DNA from: Propionivibrio dicarboxylicus
GTDB taxonomy: Bacteria > Pseudomonadota > Gammaproteobacteria > Burkholderiales > Rhodocyclaceae
Direction of reading: 5' to 3'
Assembly: GCF_900099695.1 (NCBI RefSeq)
Contig: NZ_FNCY01000001.1
Span: forward strand, 248,001-312,000
DNA length: 64,000 nucleotides
The position numbers and the translations under genes were made by a program. Position 1 is the first letter of the stretch. Every line of letters begins with the position of its first letter. Below are positions 57,240-64,000 of the stretch, piece after piece. The notes beneath the pieces are model-generated. The model saw only the letters and a program-made list of their open reading frames with translations, was not told where the DNA came from and ran no database searches.

Positions 57240-57739
57240 GACAACAGGAAGCGAGCGATGGCCAGCACCAAGACGGCATAGCCGGCGGCGACGAGATCGT
57301 CGCACATGACGCCGAAACCGTTTTTCACCTGCTCGTCGAAATAGCGCGCCGGCTGCGGCTTGACGATGTCGAACAGGCGGAACAGCAAGAACGCCGCTCC
57401 CTGCCAGAGCCATCCTGGCGGGCAGAACACGAGGACCAGCCAGAACGGCACGATCTCATCCCAAACGATGCTGCCGTGATCGCACACGCCGAGATCCTGT
57501 CCGGTCTTGTGCACAGCGACCACCCCACCGACGAAGGCGACGGCAATCAGGAGCAGCAACTCGATGTCGCTCAGCCACGGACGCATGAGCACGAAGCTTC
57601 CCCAGCCGAACAGCGTCCCGACCGTCCCCGGCGCGAACGGCGACAAGCCGCTGCCGAAGCCACAGGCGACAAGACGCGCCGGATGCATCAGGAAAAAGCG
57701 CAGCGGCGGGCGCGCGCTGACCGTCTTGATCTTAACCAA
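57236..57739 (-). CDS. pgpA: Phosphatidylglycerophosphatase A
   Basis: A 167-residue membrane enzyme removing phosphate from phosphatidylglycerophosphate. Family motifs: GFGSGLSPFAPGTVGTLFGW and DHGSIVWDEIVPFWLVL near the active-site acidic residues, with several TM helices (LLLLIAVAFVGGVVAVH, LVAAGYAVLVLAIARFLL). It overlaps the thiL end by eight bases and pncC by four. The thiL-pgpA pairing is conserved in proteobacteria. Confidence 0.95.
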   Translation of the reverse strand: MVKIKTVSARPPLRFFLMHPARLVACGFGSGLSPFAPGTVGTLFGWGSFVLMRPWLSDIELLLLIAVAFVGGVVAVHKTGQDLGVCDHGSIVWDEIVPFWLVLVFCPPGWLWQGAAFLLFRLFDIVKPQPARYFDEQVKNGFGVMCDDLVAAGYAVLVLAIARFLLS

Positions 57740-58688
57740 AGTGATCGAACCCTTTCTGTTTCAAGGCCACCGGCTGACCCTCGGCGTCGAGCAAGCGGAC
57801 CTCGCCGCTGCCGGCGACCGCCCGGCCGATCCGCCACAGCGGCAAATCGAGACCTGCGGCCAGCGCCGCCAGCGCGCTACGATTCTCGGACGGCGCCGTA
57901 AACGCCAGTTCGTAGTCGTCGCCGCCGGCCAACTGACAATGTCGCGCCGCATCGACCGGCGCACCGGCTGGCAACGGGGGCAAGTGTTCGGCCAGAACCT
58001 CGAGATCGAGCCGGGAGCGTTCGGCAATATGCCCGACATCGGCGAGCAGGCCGTCGGAGACGTCGATGGCCGCACGCGCCAAAGACTCGCTGCGCAACGC
58101 CAGACCGAGTTCGACGCGCGGCACGGGTTGCTGCAAGGCGCGAATACACTGCGCCGCCAGCACGCCGGGCAAGGACGCGCGCCCTTGCAGTTGCGCCAGG
58201 CCCAAGGCGGCAAGCCCCGGACGGCCGGACACCCAGAGGTCGTCGCCGACACGAGCCGCATCACGTCGCAGGGCTGTACCGACCGGCACCTCACCGAGCG
58301 CGGTGATGCACAGATTCAAGGGGCCGCGCGTCGTATCGCCGCCGACGAGATCGACGCCATAGCGGCCGGCACAGGCGAACAAGCCTTCGGAAAAAGCGGC
58401 GAGCCAGACTTCGTCTGCTTTGGGCAGGCTACCGGCGAGCAGCACCCAGCGCGGCACGGCGCCCATCGCACCCAGATCGGACAGGTTAACGGCCAGTGTT
58501 TTCCAGCCAAGCTGGAAAGGATCGGTATCGGGCAGGAAATGCGTTCCCGACACGAGCATATCGGTGGTGATCGCCAATTCCATGCCCGGCGAGGGCGCCA
58601 GCAAAGCGCAGTCGTCACCCGGCCCGAGCACGGCCTGCGGCGTTGCCCGGGCAAAATAACGATCGATCAGCGAAAACTCGGAGGGCAT
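57732..58688 (-). CDS. thiL: Thiamine-monophosphate kinase ThiL
   Basis: About 318 residues. It phosphorylates thiamin monophosphate to the diphosphate cofactor. Motifs: LGPGDDCALL, ITTDMLVSGTHFLPD, NLSDLGAMGAVPRW, VGGDTTRGPLN, DVSDGLLADVGHIAERS and GGDDYELAF. ATG 58688 (MPSEFSLIDRYFAR) gives the family N-terminus; GTG starts at 58700 and 58712 are possible but without ribosome sites. It overlaps pgpA and follows nusB after 54 bases. With thiC at the left edge, two thiamin genes lie in the window, in separate operons. Confidence 0.93.
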   Translation of the reverse strand: MPSEFSLIDRYFARATPQAVLGPGDDCALLAPSPGMELAITTDMLVSGTHFLPDTDPFQLGWKTLAVNLSDLGAMGAVPRWVLLAGSLPKADEVWLAAFSEGLFACAGRYGVDLVGGDTTRGPLNLCITALGEVPVGTALRRDAARVGDDLWVSGRPGLAALGLAQLQGRASLPGVLAAQCIRALQQPVPRVELGLALRSESLARAAIDVSDGLLADVGHIAERSRLDLEVLAEHLPPLPAGAPVDAARHCQLAGGDDYELAFTAPSENRSALAALAAGLDLPLWRIGRAVAGSGEVRLLDAEGQPVALKQKGFDHFG

Positions 58689-58742
58689 GGCCAGGATCAC
58701 GCCGCCGGACACGCCGGAAAACCAGCGCCACTACGCATTGCG

Positions 58743-59228
58743 TCAGCGGCTCGTCCGCGCCGAGCGCTTGGCTTCGACTTCGATCGGCCGCAATTTCGCC
58801 GCAAGCTTGTCGAGCACGCCATTGACATACTTGTGGCCGTCGGTGCCGCCAAAACCCTTGGTCAGTTCAATCGCCTCGTTAATGATGACGCGATACGGGG
58901 TTTCGGGATAATTGGTCAGCTCGTAGGCCCCGGCCAGCAGGACACTGGCCTCGATCGGCGACAACTCGCCGAACGGCCGGTCAAGATAGGCCTGCAGCGC
59001 CGCCTGCAATTCCGACTCCTGAGCGAGCACACCGCGCAGCAAACCGGTGAAAAACTCACGGTCGGCCTTGCCGAATTCCTCGCTATCGCGCAAATGCGAC
59101 TCAATGGCGGCCTCGTCGTTGCCGCTCAGGCGCCATTGGTAAAGACCCTGCAGGGCGAACTCGCGCGCGCGGCGGCGCGGCGACTTGTTGACCGGCTTGG
59201 CCGGCTTGTTGGGCGTTGCTTCGTTCAT
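58743..59228 (-). CDS. nusB: Transcription antitermination factor NusB
   Basis: A 161-residue all-helical NusB ([73 protein letters not shown]). It binds boxA with NusE in rRNA antitermination. An Asn/Lys-rich N-terminal extension ([18 protein letters not shown]) is present. It overlaps ribH as ATGA, the standard ribH-nusB pair. Confidence 0.96.
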   Translation of the reverse strand: MNEATPNKPAKPVNKSPRRRAREFALQGLYQWRLSGNDEAAIESHLRDSEEFGKADREFFTGLLRGVLAQESELQAALQAYLDRPFGELSPIEASVLLAGAYELTNYPETPYRVIINEAIELTKGFGGTDGHKYVNGVLDKLAAKLRPIEVEAKRSARTSR

Positions 59229-59707
59229 ACGGGTCTCTCGTCCATGGCGCGCAGCAGGTTCGCCACTTCAATCACTGTTCGGGCGCAATCCGAGCCTTTT
59301 TCGCGCGTCCGTGCGAGCGCCTGCTCGTCGTTCTCGCAGGTCAGGATGCCATTGGCAACCGGAATGCCGGTATCGAGTTGCACATCCATGACCGCACGGC
59401 AGGAATCGTTCGACACCACTTCGAAATGGTAGGTCTCGCCACGGATCACCGCGCCCAGCGCGATGAGCGCGTCATAGCGGTCGCTTTGCGCCATATTCTG
59501 GAGCACGAGCGGAATTTCCAGCGCGCCGGCCACCGTCGCGATGTCGATATCGCCGTCATCGACGCCGAGCCGCCGCAATTCGGCGACGCAAGCCGACAGC
59601 AAGCTCTCGCAGATGTCCTGGTTGAAGCGGCTCATGACGATGCCGACGGACAGCCCCTCGCCATTGAGATTCGACGGATATTCATAGATGTTGTCAAAGC
59701 GCGGCAT
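59225..59707 (-). CDS. ribH: 6,7-dimethyl-8-ribityllumazine synthase RibH
   Basis: A 160-residue lumazine synthase: [12 protein letters not shown] at the start, [34 protein letters not shown], and [14 protein letters not shown]. It joins the dihydroxybutanone phosphate from RibB with the pyrimidine from RibD. ATG 59707 has an AGGAAAGG site. It follows ribBA after 27 bases and overlaps nusB. Confidence 0.96.
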   Translation of the reverse strand: MPRFDNIYEYPSNLNGEGLSVGIVMSRFNQDICESLLSACVAELRRLGVDDGDIDIATVAGALEIPLVLQNMAQSDRYDALIALGAVIRGETYHFEVVSNDSCRAVMDVQLDTGIPVANGILTCENDEQALARTREKGSDCARTVIEVANLLRAMDERPV

Positions 59708-59734
59708 GATTCGACCTTTCCTAGAACGTGACTG

Positions 59735-60889
59735 TCATCGATTCGCGGGACAGGGGGCGGCGGCATCCGGCTCGTCCGGCGTCGCAACATAACCGGTCAC
59801 TTCGAGATCGAAGCCGGTCATGCTCGGCATGCGCCGCGGACTTGCCATCAGGCGCATTTTCCGCACGCCGAGGTCGCGCAGGATTTGTGCGCCGATCCCG
59901 TAGATGCGCGGGTCCCACTTGGCCACCGGACGCTTCGCCGGCGCCGCCTCGGACAGCGCCTTGACGAGATCCAGCTCATTGTCATGGCGGCGCATGAGCA
60001 CGATAACACCGGTCTCAGCCTCCGCCAGCAGACGCATCGCGCTGTCGAGCGAGAACGCGTGGCGACCATTGTCGAGATCAAGAAAATCGAGCACGTTGAG
60101 CGGTTCGTGAACGCGCACCAGGGTTTCCTTATCGGGCGAAATGTCACCCTTGGCAAGCGCCAGATGCACTTCGTTGCTGGCCCGGTCGGTATAAGCATGC
60201 AGCATGAATTCGCCGCGCGCGGTACGCACCGGCTTGGACACCGTACGTTCGACCAGCGTCTCGTTGCGACTGCGGAACTGGATCAGATCGGCGATGGTAC
60301 CGATCTTGAGCCCATGCTGACGGGCGAATTCGACAAGATCGGGCATCCGCGCCATCGTGCCGTCTTCCTTGAGAATCTCGCAGATCACCGACGAAGGCTC
60401 AAGCCCGGCCATCAGCGGCAGATCGCAACCAGCCTCGGTATGTCCGGCACGGACAAGCACGCCACCGGGACGCGCCGTGATCGGGAAAATGTGTCCGGGC
60501 TGGACGATGTCTTCGGGCTTGGCATCCCGCGCCACGGCGGCACGAATGGTATTGGCGCGATCCTGCGCCGAAATCCCGGTCGTCACGCCTTCGGCGGCTT
60601 CGATCGAGACGGTGAACGCAGTGCTGTAAGGGCTCTTGTTGTCACGCGCCATTGGCGCCAGGCCCAACTGCCGGGTCCGCGCTTCGGTGATCGTCAGGCA
60701 GACGAGGCCGCGTGCGTGCGTGACCATGAAATTGATCGCTTCCGGCGTCACATGCTCGGCGGCAAGAACCAGGTCACCCTCGTTTTCGCGGTCTTCCTCA
60801 TCGACGAGGATGACCATGCGCCCGGCGCGCAACTCGGCAACGATATCTTCAATCGGCGCAATCGCCGGCGATGAACTGAACGGCGACAT
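59735..60889 (-). CDS. ribBA: 3,4-dihydroxy-2-butanone-4-phosphate synthase with degenerate GTP cyclohydrolase II domain
   Basis: A 384-residue protein. The first 200 residues are a complete RibB domain ([47 protein letters not shown]). The rest has the RibA length and fold but lacks the zinc-binding Cys cluster (canonical form CLTGD...RCDC); the equivalent stretch is [18 protein letters not shown] with no Cys. It is thus RibB plus a noncatalytic RibX-like domain, a form known in proteobacteria. A separate ribA must be elsewhere. It shares one base with the ribE stop (TGATG). Confidence 0.93.
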   Translation of the reverse strand: MSPFSSSPAIAPIEDIVAELRAGRMVILVDEEDRENEGDLVLAAEHVTPEAINFMVTHARGLVCLTITEARTRQLGLAPMARDNKSPYSTAFTVSIEAAEGVTTGISAQDRANTIRAAVARDAKPEDIVQPGHIFPITARPGGVLVRAGHTEAGCDLPLMAGLEPSSVICEILKEDGTMARMPDLVEFARQHGLKIGTIADLIQFRSRNETLVERTVSKPVRTARGEFMLHAYTDRASNEVHLALAKGDISPDKETLVRVHEPLNVLDFLDLDNGRHAFSLDSAMRLLAEAETGVIVLMRRHDNELDLVKALSEAAPAKRPVAKWDPRIYGIGAQILRDLGVRKMRLMASPRRMPSMTGFDLEVTGYVATPDEPDAAAPCPANR

Positions 60890-61512
60890 CAGACATTCTC
60901 CTTTTGCAACTCGGACACATCGCCGCTGAGCATTCGCTCGACATAACGCGCGATCAGATCGATTTCCAGATTGACGAGATCACCCGCCTGGATCGCGCCG
61001 AGCGTCGTCGCCTCCAGCGTGTGCGGAATCAGGTTGATTGTGAAATCGGCATTCTCCACGGTATTGGTCGTCAGACTGACGCCATTGACCGTGATCGAGC
61101 CCTTGCGGGCGATGTACTTGGCGAGCGCTGCCGGCGCGCGGATTTCGAGCAGGCGATTGTCGCCCACCGGATCGAAGCGCAACACGGTGCCGACACCATC
61201 GACGTGGCCCGACACGAGATGACCGCCAAGACGGTCGGCCAGGCACAACGCCTTTTCCAGATTGATGCGGCCCGGCGTGGCCAGACCGACGGTACAGGAC
61301 AGCGTTTCCGGCGAGACGTCGACACAGAAGGCGCCGGGCTGCTTGTCGACGACCGTCAGGCAGACGCCATTGCAGGCGATCGAGTCGCCCTGGGCGACGT
61401 CTTCGAGGTCGAGCGAACCGGCATCGACCGTCAGGCGAACCGTGGTCGTGCCATCATTGCGAGGCGTCAGAGCGGTGATGCGGCCAACGGCCGCAACGAT
61501 TCCCGAGAACAT
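60889..61512 (-). CDS. ribE: Riboflavin synthase (alpha subunit)
   Basis: A 207-residue enzyme of two lumazine-binding barrels: [12 protein letters not shown] start, [13 protein letters not shown] and [13 protein letters not shown] in the matching positions of the two halves, GHVDGVGTV and the end of domain 2 [15 protein letters not shown]. It dismutates two lumazines to riboflavin and the pyrimidine. It is the first gene of the run ribE-ribBA-ribH-nusB-thiL-pgpA-pncC. No FMN riboswitch is seen in its 80-base upstream gap to leuA. Confidence 0.96.
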   Translation of the reverse strand: MFSGIVAAVGRITALTPRNDGTTTVRLTVDAGSLDLEDVAQGDSIACNGVCLTVVDKQPGAFCVDVSPETLSCTVGLATPGRINLEKALCLADRLGGHLVSGHVDGVGTVLRFDPVGDNRLLEIRAPAALAKYIARKGSITVNGVSLTTNTVENADFTINLIPHTLEATTLGAIQAGDLVNLEIDLIARYVERMLSGDVSELQKENV

Positions 61513-61592
61513 AATCAGAACCCATCGGAGGGAAGCGAGAAGGGAGGTGATTCTACCATGCTCCCGCCGCCATCCGACGACGATCTGACCGC

Positions 61593-63272
61593 TCAGGCCG
61601 GGTCTGCCGCCCTCCCGTTCCCATACAGGCGATTGACGCCGCTCATCAGCGCCTTGATCGATGCCGTGACGATATTGGCGTCCAGGCCGATACCGAAGCA
61701 GTCGCGATCACCGCCGGCGCCGCAGACTTCCATGAAAGCGCAGGCGCGAGCATCGCCACCCTTGCCCATCGAGCGCTCTTCATAGCTGCGCACCTCGATC
61801 GCCAGACCGATCGTGCTCAAGGCATGTACCGCTGCATCGATCGGGCCGTTGCCCTCGCCAACCAGCGTCTGCCGCTCACCATCGACCTCGGCAATCAGGC
61901 GGATACCCTGGGCCTGGCCATCCTCGAACAGATGATGTTCGAGATAGCGCACCGGCGTCGTCGTCTCGAGATAGGTCGCCGAGAAGAGATTCCAGATGTC
62001 GGCCGCTTCCATCTCGCCGCCGTGGGTGTCGGTATGACGCTGCACTTCGCCCGAGAACTCCACCTGCAAGCGACGCGACATGGTGATGCCGTATTCGGTT
62101 TCGAGCAGATAGGCGACACCGCCCTTGCCCGACTGGCTATTCACGCGAATGACCGAATCGTAGCTGCGCCCGAGGTCGGCCGGATCGATCGGCAGATATG
62201 GCATATCCCACGTGGCATCCTGCTGCTGAACGGCAAAGCCCTTGCGGATGGCATCCTGGTGCGAACCGGAGAAGGCGGTAAACACCAGATCGCCGACATA
62301 CGGATGACGCGGATGAATCGGCAGTTGCGTGCAGTACTCGAAGGTACGCGCCACCGAGTTGATATCGGAAAAATCGAGCTTCGGATCGACCCCTTGCGTG
62401 TAAAGATTGAGTGCCAGCGTCACCAGATCGACGTTGCCGGTCCGCTCACCGTTTCCGAACAGGCAACCCTCGACGCGATCCGCGCCCGCCATCAGCGCCA
62501 TTTCGGCGGCCGCGACCGCCGTCCCGCGATCGTTATGCGGATGCAGGCTGAGGATGACGCTGTCACGACGCGCGAGATGGCGATGCATCCACTCGATCTG
62601 GTCGGCATAAACGTTCGGCGTCGCCATCTCCACCGTCGTCGGCAGGTTCAGAATGACCTTGCGAGCCGGCGTCGCGCCCCACGCCTCGGTCACCGCATCG
62701 CAAATTTCCAGCGCATAGTCGAGCTCGGTCCCGGTAAAGTGTTCCGGGCTGTATTCGAGCATCCATTCGGTGTCCGGCTGGGCGTCGCACAACTCGCGCA
62801 CGAGCTTCACCGAAGACACCGCCATGCCGACGATCTCGGCCTTGCTCAGACCGAAGACCACCTCCCGGAACGGCTTCGACGTTGCATTGTAGATATGCAC
62901 GATGGCTCGCCGCGCCCCCTTCAGGCTCTCGACGGTACGGCGGATCAGTTCGCCCCGCGCCGGCGCCAGCACTTCGATGGTCACGTCATCGGGAATATGC
63001 TTGCCTTCGATCAGGGTCCGGACGAAATCAAAATCGGTCTGCGACGCCGACGGAAAGCCAACCTCGATTTCCTTGAAACCGACCGCGCACAAGGTCCGGA
63101 ACATGCGCATCTTGCGCTCGGCATTCATCGGCTCGAACAGCGCCTGGTTCCCGTCGCGCAGATCGGAACTCATCCAGATCGGCGCGCGCGTGATGGTTTG
63201 CGACGGCCAGCGCCGGTCGCTCAACGCAATCGGCGGAAACGCGGTGTATTTGCTGGCGGGATTCTTCAACAT
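61593..63272 (-). CDS. leuA: 2-isopropylmalate synthase (LeuA, long type)
   Basis: About 559 residues, of the longer bacterial LeuA type. It joins acetyl-CoA and 2-ketoisovalerate in the first step of leucine synthesis. The TIM-barrel part has [47 protein letters not shown] and [13 protein letters not shown] with metal-binding His residues; the C-terminal part is the regulatory domain where leucine binds ([14 protein letters not shown]). ATG 63272 with GGAGAG upstream is preferred over the one 24 bases earlier. Divergent from an Lrp-family gene. Confidence 0.96.
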   Translation of the reverse strand: MLKNPASKYTAFPPIALSDRRWPSQTITRAPIWMSSDLRDGNQALFEPMNAERKMRMFRTLCAVGFKEIEVGFPSASQTDFDFVRTLIEGKHIPDDVTIEVLAPARGELIRRTVESLKGARRAIVHIYNATSKPFREVVFGLSKAEIVGMAVSSVKLVRELCDAQPDTEWMLEYSPEHFTGTELDYALEICDAVTEAWGATPARKVILNLPTTVEMATPNVYADQIEWMHRHLARRDSVILSLHPHNDRGTAVAAAEMALMAGADRVEGCLFGNGERTGNVDLVTLALNLYTQGVDPKLDFSDINSVARTFEYCTQLPIHPRHPYVGDLVFTAFSGSHQDAIRKGFAVQQQDATWDMPYLPIDPADLGRSYDSVIRVNSQSGKGGVAYLLETEYGITMSRRLQVEFSGEVQRHTDTHGGEMEAADIWNLFSATYLETTTPVRYLEHHLFEDGQAQGIRLIAEVDGERQTLVGEGNGPIDAAVHALSTIGLAIEVRSYEERSMGKGGDARACAFMEVCGAGGDRDCFGIGLDANIVTASIKALMSGVNRLYGNGRAADPA

Positions 63273-63361
63273 GACATCTCTCTCCGGAATCAACAATCAT
63301 CTCAATGACAGTATCTTAGCCGAGAGCGCAACGCAGACGATTGCGATTATCAACGAACAGA

Positions 63362-63417
63362 CACGACTTTTTGGCATTAAATTAAATATAATTAGTCGTG
63401 CCAGCAATAAAATTGCT
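63362..63417. promoter_or_regulatory. Lrp-type operator candidates between leuA and the Lrp-family gene
   Basis: AGCAATAAAATTGCT (63403-63417) is a perfect 6-3-6 palindrome close in form to Lrp/AsnC-family sites. CACGACT (63362-63368) and AGTCGTG (63394-63400) form a second, wider inverted repeat around an AT-rich core. The region serves both divergent genes. Confidence 0.5.
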
Positions 63418-63441
63418 CACTAACGAGACAGCGAGATATTT

Positions 63442-63903
63442 ATGGAAATCGACCGCTACGACCGCGCGATTCTGCAGGTCCTCCAGCAGGAAGGGCGCAT
63501 CAGCAACCAGGACCTCGCCGACCGTGTCGGTCTGTCGCCCTCGCCCTGCCTGCGCCGCGTCCGTGCGCTCGAAGACGCCGGCGTCATCCGTGACTACCGT
63601 GCCCGGGTCAATGAAAAGGCCCTGGGCTATTCGCTCGTTGCGCTCATCTACATTGCCATGGATGCGCACACGCCCGAACGCTTCGAACACTTCGAGATGG
63701 AGATCCGGAAACTGCCGGAAGTGCTCGAATGCCTGCTGATCACGGGGCAGGATGCCGACTATCAACTCAAGGTGATCGTCCGGGACATGGATGCGTTCCA
63801 GGAACTCCTGCTCAATCGCATCAATCGGATCCAGGGGGTCACCGGCGTGCATTCGAGCTTCGTCCTTCGCCGGGTGGTCGAACGCACCGACGTCCCGGTC
63901 TAG
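63442..63903 (+). CDS. Lrp/AsnC family transcriptional regulator
   Basis: A 153-residue protein: N-terminal HTH (EIDRYDRAILQVLQQEGRISNQDLADRVGLSPSPCLRRVRALEDAGVI) and C-terminal RAM/ACT effector domain (LPEVLECLLITGQDADYQLKVIVRDMDAFQEL). It resembles Lrp itself more than AsnC. Ligands are usually amino acids; the divergent leuA and the palindrome in between suggest leucine-related control and autoregulation, which is inference. The start ATG 63442 has GAG upstream. Confidence 0.93.
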   Translation: MEIDRYDRAILQVLQQEGRISNQDLADRVGLSPSPCLRRVRALEDAGVIRDYRARVNEKALGYSLVALIYIAMDAHTPERFEHFEMEIRKLPEVLECLLITGQDADYQLKVIVRDMDAFQELLLNRINRIQGVTGVHSSFVLRRVVERTDVPV

Positions 63904-63954
63904 GCGCTTCGTCGTTCCTTGGGATACACTCGACCGTGGCTCGACCTCCCGTGT

Positions 63955-63970
63955 CCGGCCCCTTGGCCGG
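63955..63970. other. Short GC hairpin after the Lrp-family gene
   Basis: CCGGCC (63955-63960), four-base loop, GGCCGG (63965-63970). It lacks a T-run, so it is only a possible transcription end. The last 97 bases of the window contain nothing else I can support. Confidence 0.35.
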
Positions 63971-64000
63971 CACCAGCCCTTCCGATCCACTTTGACCCCG

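Noticed and set aside
59735-60889. Fully bifunctional RibBA
   Set aside because: The zinc-binding cysteines of GTP cyclohydrolase II are absent from the second domain.
61513-61592. FMN riboswitch before ribE
   Set aside because: The gap is only 80 bases and shows none of the conserved RFN-element segments.

Overview
The window is a gene-dense, GC-rich piece of a bacterial chromosome. Gene content and order fit a betaproteobacterium, most likely of the Rhodocyclales (inference; no rRNA gene is present to confirm it). Supporting points are the porin-glnK-amtB operon, the order dacC-dat-ybeD-lipB-lipA, the rpoN-hpf-ptsN-hprK block, a RibB protein with a degenerate second domain, and the long form of LeuA. 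About 67 protein genes are supported. I saw no tRNA, rRNA, CRISPR array, insertion sequence or prophage.

Region by region. 1-4.5 kb: 3' end of thiC with its terminator, a chemoreceptor, a Tat-exported dienelactone hydrolase-like enzyme, an NlpC/P60 lipoprotein and a YheO-type regulator. 4.6-7.9 kb: a nitrogen operon (TorF-like porin, glnK, amtB) with a sigma-54 promoter and two NtrC-like sites, then ubiK. 7.9-13.4 kb: an iron-uptake operon (TonB-dependent receptor, PepSY membrane protein, tonB, exbB, exbD) under a promoter covered by two Fur boxes. 13.6-20.4 kb: comM, a Bcr/CflA-type exporter, an orphan HicA-like protein, glgP with a possible CsrA-binding leader, and a DHDPS-family enzyme behind a perfect palindrome. 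20.4-29.2 kb: an OmpR-type two-component system divergent from a Spy-like periplasmic protein, then an overlapping outer-membrane factor/MacA/MacB export operon and an MFS transporter.

29.3-33.2 kb: dacC, D-amino acid aminotransferase, ybeD, lipB, lipA (cell wall and lipoate). 33.2-44.2 kb: accessory and small genes, including a caspase-like protein with a coiled coil, a DUF2917/LysR pair, GNAT, PPC-domain, SDR and methyltransferase genes, nfo, an exported hydrolase with a beta-propeller lactonase, and a lower-GC patch with a small HTH protein, a DedA-like membrane protein and a two-repeat BamE-like protein. 44.2-50.8 kb: metH behind a leader with its own promoter and terminator, murB, a pteridine reductase-like SDR and ttcA. 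50.9-56.7 kb: recA-recX-lptB-rpoN-hpf-ptsN-hprK with a LexA box at recA. 56.7-61.5 kb: ribE-ribBA-ribH-nusB-thiL-pgpA-pncC. 61.6-63.9 kb: leuA divergent from an Lrp/AsnC regulator.

The sigma factor encoded here (rpoN) is the one predicted to read the nitrogen operon at the other end of the window. The strongest leads for something not yet described are the terminator-containing metH leader, the glgP leader hairpin and the low-GC patch at 42.3-43.7 kb. Most of the rest is well-known core metabolism.
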